Numbered from the stretch's first letter, positions 1-12,929 are shown. The stretch is DNA of 64,000 nucleotides from Reticulascus tulasneorum (GCA_001557505.1 LSAX01000010.1:2232001-2296000); one strand, 5' to 3'. The notes: a model not told the origin generated them from the letters alone. Numbers and translations: made by a program.

Positions 1-150
1 CGACATCACCCTCAGCCGCCAGGCTTTTCCTCCGTCCTCCTGCTCACCCGTCCGTCCTCCCTTCATCATCGTCAAGCACCGACGCCTTTTCCTCCCCGCG
101 CCGACGTCTCCCCCTCCGAGCTGGGAAGCACCCACTGTTCGCCGTCAGCC

Positions 151-3041
151 ATGGACTCTCAGTGGCAGGGCTACGGTGACTCTAACAGTACCGGCCGACG
201 ATACAATGGCAGCGCCCAACCGCCTCGAGATTACAACGGCCAGCTCCAGAGCCAACCGCCTGCCGGTTTCAAATACGAGCAGTACCAGCAGGCACCACAG
301 GGCCCGCTAAGCTCCACCACCTCTCCCATTTCCTCCCCTCAGGCGCGAGACGGCAACGGCGACATTTCCATGCAGGACGCACAGGATCCATACTCGAGCA
401 TGAAATATCCCATGAGACCTCATCATCAGTCTCACCTCTCCGGCGGTCGATCGGCGAGTCTGAACTCGCCTGGAGAACCTTCCGCCGCCGCCCAGCGATA
501 CTCCCCCATGGAAGCTTTGTCTCCAACCTCGCCCTACGCGCCCAAGTCTGCCGCACAGGGCCAGTTCGGCAACACGCCAGGTCAGCGACAATCCCCCACG
601 AGGCAGACCGATTACAACCCTCAGAGCCCGTACTATAGCGGACGGCAGCAGAATCAGCAGCTTCCTCCCCTCTCATCCTATTCCTCGACTCACGACGGCT
701 ATCCGTCGACCTTGGTCTCAAACTTGGATGGCTCCTATGCGAACGACCCCAAGTCGCCGCGACGCCCTGTGCCCCAGTCATTGGCCATAGTCGGAAAGGG
801 CCCTGTGCCCGAGTTTAAGAAGCTGAGGGCTCCAACGGATCTTCGGCCAAAGGTCAACTCACAACCCCCATTCCGACGAGCGAACCCCGAGGGTGGATTC
901 ATCAGTGTAAGCAAGCTTCGATAGCACATCCCATCAACGAACTATCTGTTCTGACCTTACCCACAGCCCCTCCAAGCACTCACTGTGCACCTGCCTGCCA
1001 CGTACAGGATATGCAACCCGAGCTTCAAATACGAATCGTCGCGAAATCCTCGTCGTGTACTCACAAAGCCGAGCAAGGGTGTTAAGAATGATGGCTACGA
1101 TAACGAGGACAGCGACTACATCTTATACGTGAATGACATTTTAGGCTCGGAAGAAGCAGGTCACAAGTAAGTCTTGATGCTCTGCTCGGCTCTATGAAAC
1201 TCTACTAATACCTGCTGCAGGAATCGGTACCTCATCCTCGATGTTCTGGGACAAGGCACATTCGGCCAAGTGGTAAAATGCCAGAACCTGAAGACGCAGG
1301 AGGTCGTCGCCGTGAAGGTGATCAAGAATCGTACAGCATACTTCAACCAGAGTATGATGGAGGTGTCCGTCCTGGATCTGGTACGATACCACTTTATCCC
1401 TCACACCTTCATACCAGCGCTAATATGAGGACTTGCAGCTCAATACCAAGCTGGACAAGAACGACGATCATCATCTGTTGCGATTGAAGGATACTTTTAT
1501 ACACCGACAGCATCTTTGCTTGGTTTTCGAGTTGCTGAGCGTCAATTTGTACGAGCTAATCAAGCAGAACCAATTCAGAGGCCTGAGCACCACGCTTGTG
1601 CGCGTCTTCGCCCAGCAACTCCTCAACGGGTTGGCTCTACTTAACAAAGCTCGCCTTATTCACTGCGATTTGAAGCCCGAGAACATTCTGCTCAAGAACC
1701 TCGAGAGTCCCATCATCAAGATCATCGACTTTGGGTCGGCCTGCGATGAACGGCAGACGGTGTACACGTACATCCAGTCCAGGTTTTACCGGTCTCCGGA
1801 GGTCCTGTTGGGATTGCCCTACTCCTCTGCCATTGACATGTGGTCGCTCGGATGTATCGTTGTGGAATTGTTCTTGGGACTCCCGCTATTTCCTGGATCA
1901 TCGGAATACAACCAAGTGTCGCGCATTGTGGAGATGCTGGGCAACCCGCCAAATTGGATGATCGAGATGGGCAAGCAGGCTGGGGAGTTCTTTGAGAAGA
2001 GGCAAGATGAATTCGGCCGCCGGACTTATCAACTCAAGACCATGGAACAGTACGCCAGGGAGCATTCCACCAAGGAACAGCCAAGCAAGAAGTACTTTCA
2101 GGCCAGCACATTGCCGGAAATTATCAAATCCTATCCTATGCCACGGAAGAACATGAAGCAGAGCGAGATCGATAGAGGTATGTTCTTCTAAGCATTGTCC
2201 CACTAGTATGTCGGACATGACTAACACTGCTAATCCAGAAATGAACAATCGCATTGCCTTCATTGATTTTGTTCGTGGGTTGCTTACTATCAACCCCCTG
2301 GAGCGGTGGTCGCCACAGCAGGCGAAACTGCACCCATTCATTACGCAACAGAAGTATACGGGTCCTTTTGTACCACCTATGAATCTGAAGTCAAGCTCCC
2401 TCAATCGATCGCCCGCGCCTGGTACTCAGCAGCAACAGCAGGCCGAAGCATTGAGCAAGCAGAGAGCTCAGGCAGCCCAAGCCCAAGCGAACTCGGCTGC
2501 ACAGGGAGCTTATGCCTCAATGCCCGCTCAGTATCCGCAAGCTGGCCACCCGCAGGCAGCGCCGATCTACAACAATAACGCCATGTACTCTCCCAGCGTA
2601 AGCCACTCTGCGGCACCGCCACCGTACGGCACGCAGCCAGGCGGTTATGGACAGATGGTCATGAGTCAGGCGCCTCAACCGATGCCGCCGGCGCCGTATG
2701 GCAATATTCCTCAACCTGGCCTTTATCCCCAAGCCAACATACGACAAGGTCGTCAACGGGCGTCGACGATGGAGCAGCAGCAGAGTGGCATTCCCGCTGC
2801 GATTCAACGCGTAGCTAGCCATCTTGACCCAAGCCAACCCATTAGGCTACAACCAAGTCCAGCTTACTATCCACCTCCTGCTGATGGTGGCATGGCAGGG
2901 GTTGATAACCCCGCAAACCGAGCCGGCCGGCGTGGTAGCCGGGCCCAGCAAGGTGGTCGGGGCAACCGGGATTTTATTCGTAATCTGGAAGAGCGGACCC
3001 TCGAAGAAGGCTTCATGGGAGGGCAAAACCCATGGCATTGA
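151..3041 (+). CDS. YAK1: YAK1-like dual-specificity (DYRK family) protein kinase
   Basis: Exons 151-906, 967-1166, 1221-1380, 1439-2177 and 2239-3041 join to an 885-residue protein. The long N-terminal half (about residues 1-310) is rich in Ser, Pro, Gln and Tyr and looks disordered. The kinase domain runs from about 322 to 652: glycine loop GQGTFGQVV, lysine in VAVKVIK, catalytic HCDLKPEN near 447, DFGSA near 469, and the DYRK-type activation loop YTYIQSRFYRSPE, whose second tyrosine is autophosphorylated in this family. The C-terminal tail carries a short polyglutamine run and ends GGQNPWH. YAK1 kinases restrain growth and promote stress responses opposite to Ras/PKA and TORC1 in yeast; that role here is inferred. 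Introns have good GT-AG ends and CTAAC-like branch sites. The first ATG in frame was taken as the start. Confidence 0.95.
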
Positions 3042-3908
3042 AACATGGTCAACATCGAGCAAAGTCATCTACACGCACGCCATTTGAGGCGGTCCGTAGC
3101 AACACAGCATGGCCATGGCGCATGCTGTACGCCGCCCGCAAACTGAGAAGGGCCGGAAATCGATACAATAAATTGGAGACGTTCTACGATACCCCAGAGC
3201 TGGGTTGCAGATCATGGCCCGGCAATGAAGAGTTGGGACAATGTAAGATACCCGGGAGGGCTGGAGGATCACAGCTTGGTTCAACTCCTGCTATCTCGGT
3301 TCTGCCAGGAACCTTACTTGCGGAAAGACAGAATGGTCCAAGGCAGGGAAGGGGAGGAGGGAAAGTCGTGCACTCACATCGGTAGCGGGGTGACGTCAAG
3401 CAAGGGTAAGGGTATAGGTATTTGGGCGGCAGGGAGGGAACATCGCATCGCCGACATGAGTCGTTGCTCACACACCGTTTCTATTCTGTCAGGGGTGGAA
3501 GGATGGCATTTTGTGTCCGTTTTCTTTCGCACAATAAGGAGGGGGGACGGGCAGTCGCTGCCGTGGCATCAAGGCTGCTCCCACGAATTTAAGAATAGAT
3601 CACGATATGAAACTGTCTGCTCCCTTTGGTACTCCGAAAGAAGAGGACCCCCGAGGCTTGCTCCGATTACCTGGATCTCTATCGTTAAATTCCTTGTGTC
3701 GATACGAGCCTTGCCCAACAAGCTTTTTGTGCATGTACGCCGCTGAGAAACGTCCAGCCGCGAATTGCACCAAATGGAGAAACAAGCCGGCGCCTTTCTC
3801 TCCCCATAAAGAAGAAAGATACATGATAGCTCTGTGATAATATCTGCTGCCATAGGCAAACTAGCCTCCATCTTATTCTCGGTGGCGCGTTTGCGTTCTC
3901 CGAGCGGC
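3042..3908. other. Intergenic, between convergent 3' ends
   Basis: Lies between the stop codons of YAK1 (plus) and the RRM gene (minus), so it should hold both 3' UTRs and terminators. Several ORFs cross it but none has a recognisable protein or a plausible splice structure. Confidence 0.6.
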
Positions 3909-5046
3909 TCATCTACCACCCCTGCCCCTTTGAAAGCCCCGGCCTCTCCGGTTGTTGCCAACAAGTTTATCGCTGTAGAGAGCACCGTTGGTGTTCGATC
4001 GCCCAGGCCCGACGTTGTCCGTTTCCATGAGATCCGCAAAGCCATGTGACCCGTCAATGACTTCAGTTTTGGCCGGCCTACTATCGCCACGCTGAGCTCT
4101 GGGGCCGTTTGGCGCATTGACAGGTGGTTGGTTTCGCTGAGCAACGGTTGGAGCGTTGAAGGCTCCAGGTTTGGGGTAGACCTTGATGATCCGGCCGTCC
4201 GCCTGCCAATGCGTAAGCAGATGCACGCCTCAATGAGGCCACATCGCAAGATGGGGCAACTTACCGTTTGGTCGTTGAATGTAGAAATAACCTGCTCCCC
4301 TCCCTCCTTTGAAGCAAAGAGCATCTCCGCCACCAGGATCGGGGTTGTCTTGATAATGGTGCAGCTGACCATTTCGCCCCCAACCGGCGTCATGGCGCTC
4401 TCGATGTCGGCGGCTGTGGTACCTGGCGCGAAGTTCTGAGCCATCACGGCGAACGGTCCCGCCAAACCCCGTATCGAGAGCCCTCTGGTGAGTGGTGGTG
4501 CAGCAGAAATGCTCGACATCGTAATGGGTTGCAGTATCTGCGGCTGCGCCTCGGCTCTCTCATACGCCGCCGCGACCCGTACAGCACGCCTTGCTGGTAC
4601 TCGTTGGCTTCCCGGTGCGGAGATGCGTGATGCCAGGCCGCCGCTGCCGTTAACCGTGCTGTGTAAGTCGTGGGTCCATTCGCCGTCGACATTGCCAGCG
4701 GGCGCGTTGGCTTTGGGGCCGAGGGAGGCGACGCGCTGGAGTTGGAGGCATATGGTCAGCTCTGATACGGCCGGCGCACAATGCGCGAGGGAGCAGAGCA
4801 AGTGGAGAATGTGATACCTTCTTTACGCCGACTCTACTGGCCAGCGACGGACCGACGCCGGGCTTCGACTTGATCGGGGCGCTTTGTCTTCGGTCCTTGG
4901 AGAAGATTCTCTGGGCGAGCAGCTCATTCTTCTTCCGATCCCGCCCTGCGATTGGATATCCACGTCAGCTGTGACCTGCGGCAGCTAAGAAAGTTTGCAC
5001 TACCTTCTTTGATAATCTTCTCGAAATCCGTCGCGACTTTCGCCAT
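3909..5046 (-). CDS. RRM-domain RNA-binding protein with RG-rich C-terminus
   Basis: Minus-strand exons 5046-5004, 4945-4818, 4735-4265 and 4202-3909 give 311 residues. The N-terminus (MAKVATDFEKIIKEGRD) is basic and probably helical. One RRM-like fold sits at about 142-222, with the beta1 strand GLSIRGLAGPF and the later segment VAEMLFASKEGGEQVISTFN before the third intron. The C-terminus contains ALYSDKLVGNN and ends in a glycine/arginine tail (RRGRGFQRGRGGR), typical of RNA-binding proteins and a likely arginine-methylation substrate. The LYSD-plus-RG tail recalls ALY/REF or POLDIP3-like export factors, but this is only a resemblance. The gene is convergent with YAK1 and divergent from NCS2. 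All introns keep phase and use GT-AG. Confidence 0.8.
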
Positions 5047-6458
5047 AGTGACTGATTGCCGTCCGTGGGCGGAGGGAAGGAGGGATGGAGTCCGTTGCGG
5101 TCGGTTGCCTGACACCGGGGAACTGGGTTGCAGCGCTTGTTAAATGCAACAAGGGGGGGGAGGAATTAAAAAGACTGTGTTGAAGTAATGCTGGAGATAT
5201 TTGATAGCGAAAGAATACAGACCCTTGAGCTGTTGAGTCAAGGGCTAATCGTAGTGCGGTACGAGTGGCTATTGGGACAACTGAGTTGGCGTGGACGATT
5301 TAGGCGCGCGTGGTGACCGTGTCTAAGGGGGGTGTATGTCTAAGCCATTAAAGGGGCGTGGGTCCACATACACATGTGCACGTAACAAACAGAATGGCTT
5401 GCATTTCAACCTTTCAATCTTCACCACGCCGACCGTTCATTGTGTCTCTTGGGAATTTAGCTCGCTGTTACTTACTACCTATGCCGGGACTCAACCTCAG
5501 GGCCAGAGTTTTGCTTCAGCAATCGACGGATGCTGGGAGGGTATTCGAGAGTCGCTTAGCATGCCTCACAGTTCTTGTGCAGCAGTAGTTGGCAATCACG
5601 GGAGACGAACAGCTGTGAACGGAATTCGATATCTCAAAGTGAACATCTCGGTAGGTCAAACACGAGTTGAGTATATAGACTGTGTTGCTGCCAGGTACTG
5701 TATTGTCACACAGTTGGATGTCGTCTTCCATGACATCTCCCTAGACCTAAGAAGCGCTGCAGAATAGTGGTGTAGATCAACCCATATCTTGACCTAACCA
5801 AGCATGCATGGAGACTCATAGTTAGGCAATGGCAGTCGATGTAAGTTTTTTTTTCCAGTTTTGAATACAAAGGCAGAGAGATGAAAGAAGATGAGGAATT
5901 AGGGACGAAGTACACTTATAGGTCTAGCCAGACCAGCATAGTCTTTGGACAAACATAGACAGCGTACATCACTGGACGATAGAGATTCTAGCAGTGAGGT
6001 AGGTAGTGGAATACAACTACAGTACTACTTATATCTGGCTTTGCTCAATCTAGGCTCCAACGAGGCGATTTTGCGTCGGCCGCGAGACTTTTCGTCAAGT
6101 AATAGAGTTCGGGATCTACTTCCAGCCCGGTGGGACCAGAATTACTGCCGTACTGGTCCGCCGGAGCCGATTACTCTACTAATTCATAGGTAGCTAATTT
6201 TTTAAATCGGTCCGTCCCAAGCCGACCTCCAACCTCCCAAAGGTCGCATACTTCACATACCACCCTGTGTAAAGGTCGAAGTAGAGAATTTCTACGTACT
6301 TGTGATACCTTTTATCATCCAAATACCAAAAATTCAGCACAGACTTGCAGTACCAGCTGTCTGGAGTTCCAGACATAAATCAGATCCCCATACGCTCTGA
6401 GCAAGAAAGAGTCACACCCGAAGCAACGGAGACCGGCGGCCATTGCCACCAACTTGTG
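5047..6458. other. Divergent intergenic region (RRM gene / NCS2)
   Basis: Promoter-side spacer of 1.4 kb. A 143-codon ORF at 5336-5767 has no family signature and I do not call it. No tRNA, repeat or mobile element recognised. Confidence 0.6.
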
Positions 6459-7696
6459 ATGGAGTACCCAACTTGCAAACGGTGCAAGACAAACCCTGCT
6501 ACCGTACCTCTGAGGCAGGATTCCACATGCGAGTATACTCACCCGGTTACGTCTCGAGTTGTTCCGTTCAAACTGGAGCTGACCAACATTTCAGAACATG
6601 CTTTCAACAATTTCTCGTCTCCAAAGTTGTGAAGCGGATGACACAGCCGCTGAAAGAGAGCAGGCTCGCAAAGCCGCCAACGCGGCCAAAATTCCTCCTG
6701 GGTCTCTCCTTTGGGCCGTCATCGGCTGGGTTGCTGCATATGATGGACGAGAACCTACGCCACATCCAGGAGAAAAACCCAAGGAATATGTTCGACCTGC
6801 TGGTTGTCCATGTCGACACCAACCTGTCATCCTCGACAGACTCGCCGCATAACGGCAGAGCAGGCCAGATGATTGCGCAGTACCAAAAGAGGTTTCCGAC
6901 TGCATCTTTCCAGTGTCTTCGCCTGAGCTCTTCGATTGCACTCAACACAATAGACTGGTCAACCCTACCGGCACTTCCTCCTGACATCAACCCGGAAATG
7001 CAACTGCAAAGCTTGCTGGAGAACCTCCCTTCCCTTACCTCGAGGATCGATATCGTGCGGCTGCTCACCCGTCATATTCTGCTATCATGTGCGGTGCAAA
7101 ACTCTTGCAATGCCCTGCTCCTAGGTAGCAGCACGACGGCTCTTGCAGAGCTCACTCTGACCGAGACCGCTAAAGGGAAAGGCTTCGCCGTCCCCTGGCA
7201 AGTCAACGATGGCCCGTTTCCCATCACAACCTTTGTGCCTGCAGGTTCTGATTTCCGAGAAGGGCAAGGGCTGGCCTCCACGGAGCCGAAAAAGACGACT
7301 TTCCCCATCTATTATCCGTTGCGGGACACCTTCAGACGTGAGGTCGTATTATATAATGGGTTCGTCAGTCCACCCATGACGGACCTGGTCGCTGAGACCG
7401 AGAAGAGGAGGAACAACATTGTCTCGCACAAGGACCTCAGCATCGAGGATGTCATGGCCAAGTACTTCGAGGAAGTCGAAGAGACATACCCTTCTGTCGT
7501 AGCGAATGTTGTTCGCACAACGGGCAAGTTGGCACGGCTCGGTCATGGGGAGTCCTGTGGCACGTGTGGCATGGCTGTGGACGAGCGTGGAGACGCGAGA
7601 TGGAAAGGGGAGCTTGGAGATAAGCAAGATGACATCAGGAGGCAACATGTTACTGGGAAGTTATGTTATGGCTGCGAACGCTCCATATATGGATAG
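6459..7696 (+). CDS. NCS2: Cytoplasmic tRNA 2-thiolation protein 2 (NCS2/CTU2)
   Basis: Exons 6459-6532 and 6595-7696 give 391 residues. NCS2 works with NCS6 to thiolate the wobble uridine U34 of tRNA-Lys, -Glu and -Gln in the cytosol, using sulfur relayed by URM1. The N-terminus has the CTU2 cysteine pairs CKRC...CETCF followed by QQFLVSKVVKRM, which only appears in frame after removing the 62-bp intron (the codon for Glu is split). PP-loop-like segments follow (KFLLGLSFGPSSAGLLHMM and LLGSSTTALAELTL), and the C-terminus has cysteine pairs CGTC and CYGC. ATG 6459 is the first ATG in this frame, so an upstream start is unlikely without a further exon. Length fits fungal orthologues. Confidence 0.93.
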
Positions 7697-7862
7697 CTAA
7701 ATGAGGTATATACTCACCATGCTCCCTTGGGTGTAGCTTACATCTCGGAACGTCTCGGGCAATTCGCCTCAGAGCACCTACTCTATGATAACTCCTGGTG
7801 CCTATCCGACTATACAAGAATCGGGGCCAATATGCTCTCAAATGTTCTGACAAAGGGTTTGA

Positions 7863-8966
7863 TCATGGATCCTTCATAACGGAAGCAGGCAAGATCCGAT
7901 TTTCCACCTTCCTCATCAGCTTATTCGTCTGTTCTGCTAAGCTGAGCGTCAAAATGGTGTGCGGCAGGATCCGAGCCAGATGGGGTAAGAATCCCTTATA
8001 AATAGCAAGGAGGCCTTCTGTCCGAACTGTCTTGGAAAGACAATCGAAGACGCCTTTGTAAAGATTTCCGTTCTGGTTGTAGAGACGGGACATTATCGTG
8101 TCTTTAGACGGCTTGATTAGCAAAACAGAATGAAGCATATTGGATGCCTGTCACTCACCAGGTGGATGCATCACACAACACACCACAAAGCCACTAACGG
8201 TACTGCTTGCAAGGTGCAAAGCAGGCCCTTCTTCCATACCGAGATGGCGAACAAGTCTCCTCTTGGCGAAGAAATAGGTCGGAAGTTGAACTGAGCTTCC
8301 GAATCCAGTTCTAATCATAGCAGCGCCAACGCCACGGTACAGCCCTCTTATGCCCTCGGCGCCGTAGATTTGACTGAGTCCGTTCCATGCATTCCGATAC
8401 CGATGTTGGGTTCCCACGGGCAAAAACGGGGAGAAGCTCTGCAATCTTGTCTTGACGAGAAAGAATGGACTGCCGGCGGCAGCCCCTATGATTCCAGATC
8501 CGGCGCCGCAAAACATGTTGACCGCTAAGCTCTGTGTCTTGCCATCCTTGAATATGAGAGTCGTGAGACCGTTTCGCATGGGTTCGTAGAAGCCCAAACG
8601 GCAGCCATTGAGCAGGACTTGATAGATATAGGCCGACCCAAGACCCCTGTATATGCCCCGAACACCTTCATTTCGAACGATCACGGAGACACCGTGGACA
8701 GGTCCTCGATAGAAGTGCGGTTGGTGGCCTTTGGACTGGAGCTCGCCTTGTAGTTGCATTCTATCGACATGACGTTAGTCCAGCCTTGAGCGGCCCTTGA
8801 GAAGCAGGGCTAACAAACCGAATCTTGACGGTCTCAAAGGGATGCGTCGCAGTGACCGCGCCGCATGCAGCTATGCCCCCAGCAAGGAAGGCTCTAGACA
8901 TGGATTGTTAGTTGGCAGCGGAGGGAGCGGGAGGACAGTCAATACTTGCCCCAATGTTGTAGCCAT
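7863..8966 (-). CDS. OAC1: Mitochondrial oxaloacetate-type carrier (OAC1 family)
   Basis: Minus-strand exons 8966-8950, 8893-8819, 8760-8159 and 8101-7863 give 310 residues, the usual carrier length. Three tandem repeats of about 100 residues are visible with carrier signatures PFETVKIR, PFFLVKTRLQ and PPDTIMSR; loss of the acidic residue in the second signature is typical of OAC1. The family moves oxaloacetate, sulfate and related anions across the inner mitochondrial membrane. The start is notable: only a GC-AG first intron (8949-8894) joins the 17-base exon 1 to repeat 1 in frame, giving MATTLGAFLAGGIAACG, which matches how relatives begin. An alternative start at the ATG at 8901, inside that intron, would give MSRAFLAGG. 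Confidence 0.9.
8894..8949 (-). other. GC-AG intron in the OAC1-like gene
   Basis: On the minus strand it begins GCAAGT, the canonical context for rare GC donors, has a branch-site match CCAACTAAC and ends TCTAG; length 56 bases. A GT donor four bases further in would put carrier repeat 1 out of frame. Confidence 0.75.
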
Positions 8967-10042
8967 GGCGCCAATGCCTCTAGTATGAGACTACCAAGAG
9001 TGGGAGGTCTTGGGAGTGGTTGAAGATGTGTTGCGGCTTGTAGCAAGCGCGGATGTGGTCACAGCTTAAGAGCTGCGCGTAGGATATCTCGAGGTTTGCG
9101 ACCTCGGACTTATCACTGTGACCGAGAGGCAATTGGCGCTATAAGCTGACTGATCATTCGCGTTAAGGCTTACATGACCAATGGGTATCCATAGATAGTG
9201 GGTAGGCCGCGCCTTTGATATACCATCGAGCTGACGATGTGTGTTGCTGGTAAGCTTTGATAAAATGGGATTCGCAAACTCTAGTAACTTTTTTTTTCAA
9301 ATTAGATCCGATGATGACAGTGGATGGACTCCTAAACTGGTTAGGTAAATTGGAAACCCTTTGCCGGTCCCCGGCTTTCGGAGTCCAGGTGCCGGGGGGG
9401 AGGGTTGCTGCTTACCTCAGATCAGTGTACAACACTATTGCTAACTGAGGTGTGTAATATGTACACAAGGTACCTATAAATACAGGCGATGGTGGAAATA
9501 ATTACATAAGTACTACCAATATGGGGCGGCTCCTGTGTGACAGGTACGAAAGGGCTGTAAGCCCCACTGCCGATTTGATTCCGGGGAATGATGCCCTGTG
9601 TATAAGTTATCTCAATCTTGGCTAATTGAACTCGGGAAATACCGAGCTGTGTCAATTAACTACCCCACCACCCACCATATTCGCTGCAGTGAGCTTCACT
9701 CCATTTCTTGGAGCTTCTTTTGTGCTCGTTGCTATTCTTTTTTTAGTCTTCCTACCGCGAAAGGAACTCGTTGGGCGATTTGTTCTGACACTGCCCTGCC
9801 ATCTGTTTGCACGTATCTTACACCGTAATTACTCCGTACTCCCGCCGACCGCCACTCGCTGCAGCACAGTCCAAGCCGTACAAACCGTTGTACAATTTGG
9901 CGAAGCCACGATGTTTGCGCCACGGTCCTCGTAACATAAATCCCGAATCACAGAAGCTTCGACGAGACGCCAGGTACTAACTCCGTGATCACCGAGCGAT
10001 ACAGTCTACTGGAGGACACATTGGCAAGCTGCACACCTCACA
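8967..10042. other. Divergent intergenic region (OAC1 / SWD2)
   Basis: Promoter spacer of 1.1 kb. A GGTACCTA motif occurs near 9469 and a T-run near 9290. No gene or RNA recognised. Confidence 0.6.
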
Positions 10043-11321
10043 ATGGCTTCGACACCGATGGACCTCGACCATCTAGAGTCAACCCCAGCAAATGGCACAT
10101 CCCTCAACATCACGAGGTCCTTGGGGATCAATATCAGCAGTACATCTCAATTGAGCGACATCATATCGGCATTCCGTCCCACAAAGGTATGCGCAGTCAT
10201 CTTCTAGTACTCAGGACGTCCCTCTCACCACATTCCTAGCTATTTCGTCGGGACGATATCAAAGATGGTCGCCCACAGCCCCATATCCTGTCACTCGACT
10301 TCGACGATCCAGGAGAGCTCCTCATGGCATCCGAGAGTGACGAAACCATTCAAATCTATAGCGTTAAGGAAGGGCGGCATGACAAGACCTTACTGAGCAA
10401 AAAGTACGGCGTGAAGTTGGCCAAGTTCACACACACCAGCTCGAGTATTGTCTACGCGAGTACGAAGCAGAACGGTAAGGCGATTCCTTTGGCCACGAGC
10501 GAACAAAGAGCTGTTTCTGATAAACCCATCTAGACGCTATACGATATCTCGCGACCCACGATAACTCCTTTATCAGATACTTCGAGGGCCATGAAGCGAG
10601 CGTGACATGTCTGGCAATGCATCCCGGAGCCGATAATTTCATCTCTTGCAGCCAAGATAACACGGTACGGTTGTGGAACATCTCTACGAAGCAATGGTGT
10701 GGGCAACTCTTTTTGAACACGCCATACCTCGCAGCTTATGACCCATCGGGCCAGATTTTTGCCGTCGCATGTCCGAGCAGTGGCAGCGTATTGCTCTACG
10801 ACTGTCGCAATTACGATAAGGCGCCATTCGCTACGTTCGATCTGGTCGAGACGGGAAGAGAAGTTGATGCCCAGTTCGTCATGAAAGGATGGACAAAACT
10901 TGAGTTCTCGAACGATGGCAAATCCATTCTCATCGGCACCCGGGGCTCTGGTCATTTCGTCTTGGATGCCTTTGATGGGAGTCTTAAGGCATATCTGCAG
11001 AAACCTGATGGCGGAACGCATCGACTGGCTGCCGGAGAGACTGGAGCAGTAAATGGCATGTCCGGGGCAAATAGTGCAGCTGTGGAGAGTAGCGGCGAAT
11101 GCTGCTTTGCCCTGGATGGCCGATATGTGCTAAGTGGCTCGAAGAAGGATGTTCTCGTCTGGGATCTCTTGGGCTCCGTGAATGAAAATAAGATTATGGA
11201 TCCTACCTGGGTACTGGAGGACAAGAAGGAAGCGGCTGTCCTGGCCTTCAATCCCCGCTACAACTTCTTTGCCACTGCTGATCAAGAAGTCCTATTCTGG
11301 CTGCCGGATCCTCATGGATAG
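10043..11321 (+). CDS. SWD2: WD40 protein SWD2 (COMPASS / cleavage-polyadenylation subunit)
   Basis: Exons 10043-10186, 10240-10474 and 10534-11321 give 388 residues. WD40 blades are readable in order: LSLDFDDPGELLMASESDETIQIYS, the block ending ATHDNSFIRYFEGHEASV, then CLAMHP...FISCSQDNTVRLWNI, and a final blade ending FFATADQEVLFWLPDPHG, characteristic of SWD2/WDR82. In yeast SWD2 is shared by the Set1/COMPASS histone H3K4 methyltransferase and the CPF/APT 3'-end machinery. Intron 2 splits the Asp codon in QNDAIRYLATHD. Nuclear location is inferred from the family. Confidence 0.9.
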
Positions 11322-11911
11322 CTGGGTTGGACTCCATTCCATCGGGCCGTGGAGTAGGGGCCAAGCTGAGACTATGAAGATACCCAAATCAAGCCATGGA
11401 AGGCGTTCAAAATAAAACCATCCTCGAAATCGTGGAGCACGTGCCAGCAAACCCCGAAGTGAATGAGGTCTCGGTCACCGCATTGCGTGAGGCTATTATG
11501 CAATGATCGTTCATCTTAAAAGCCGGAAATTAAACTGAAGATATACAAAGCTAGTAGAGAATGGAAAGGATGCTCAACAGGAATGTGATGAGCTACCTAG
11601 GTATGTAGCTACTGTATGTACGGACTACCTCGCCACGCAGATAAGATATGTGAGGACTCCTTGTGTACTAGGTACGTAGTAAATAGCGGCGGGCGAGAGC
11701 AAGTCCAGTTGCCCCTCATGAACCCCACCAAAAAACCCGATATCCGGATTAATTGTGACCTCCTTCCAATTCGCGAACCCGCAACACACTTTGTGCCCCC
11801 TCAGGAGACATACCTGCAACACAGAATACCATACATTTAACACTCGAGCTGAGGGTGTTGCGACGGCCATTCTAGCGCAGTAGCGACTCCATCTTCATCA
11901 ACATCACGAAT
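11322..11911. other. Intergenic (SWD2 / SRP9)
   Basis: SWD2 3' flank and SRP9 promoter. Contains repeated TAGGTAYGTAG-like words at about 11593-11675. No gene recognised. Confidence 0.6.
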
Positions 11912-12421
11912 ATGCCCATATACAAAACCAGCCAGGAATGGCTGGAGCAGTCGTCGCTCCTCCTACAAGCTCGCCCAGCAACCGTAACGCTCACTCTGAC
12001 TGACTGCGGGTCCCCCCCAGCTAACGGCTGTACTCATACATAGACCCGTGTCACGACGAAATACTCCATAAAGCCCGTCAAGTCCAAGAGCGACGCGCCC
12101 GCGGACGATGCCCCCGTCAAACCACCCCGTGGCCGTCTCGTGCTCAAGACATACGACCCCGTGAGCGGCGTGGCTATCAAGTACCGAACGAACAAGGCAG
12201 CGGAGGTCTCGCGGCTGATACACTCGCTGGGCAGGCTAGGGCGGAGCATGGCAGCACTGCCCGAGTTGCGCGAAGAGCCTATGCCGGACGCTCCTGAGGG
12301 GCCCGTTTCTGGGGGAGGAGAGCCAGCGAGTGAATCGAAGGCTGGCACTGCGACGGCGCAACAAACCACATCACAACCTGCAAGTGGCGCGGGGAAGAAA
12401 AAGAAGAAGGGTAAAAAGTGA
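11912..12421 (+). CDS. SRP9: Signal recognition particle SRP9/SRP21-type protein
   Basis: Exons 11912-11983 and 12044-12421 give 149 residues. The N-terminus MPIYKTSQEWLEQSSLLLQA and the core RGRLVLKTYDPVSGVAIKY, followed by a helix KAAEVSRLIHSLGRL, are the SRP9-21 fold. The protein ends in a lysine-only basic tail (GKKKKKGKK), as in fungal SRP21. Together with SRP14 it binds the Alu domain of SRP RNA and slows elongation while the ribosome is targeted to the ER. The single intron is phase 0. The gene is convergent with RNR2. Confidence 0.88.
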
Positions 12422-12929
12422 CCGGGGCGCTCCCTGGCTTTGTCACTTGTGCAAAACCTGCACCAATAGTTGGTCTGGGTACAACGAACTGTGCCAACAA
12501 AAGGAGGCCACCGATAGATACCAAGCTGGCCGAGTTGAAGCTGTCTTTGGTTAGCTTCAGTCACACAGCTTATTTACTTGTCAAGATGGTCTTGATGTTT
12601 AATCAGAATTATCTGCCAAAAGTCCTACAATACATCATCCATCCAATACGTTCATGCCCTTTTCCACCAACCAACTACCGCTTCAAGTCAGAACGACTGC
12701 CAGAAACACTCCTAAAACGCCATTTATGTCGACAAAGTGAAGAATCTCGACCCAACCACAGTAGGAGGGCGAGTCGGCAGCTGATAAAGGCAGTTTGTTG
12801 CCATCCATCTCTATGCATGCCAGAGGAGCACTAAGCTCCCCAGATGAAGAAAGTGATATGGTATATACCACGAAAGTATGCAATGTACAAGGGGTATTAA
12901 GACGGGAAAACGGTAGAGAATCCTCTGAT
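12422..12929. other. Intergenic, between convergent SRP9 and RNR2
   Basis: Both 3' UTRs should lie here. Nothing else recognised. Confidence 0.6.
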
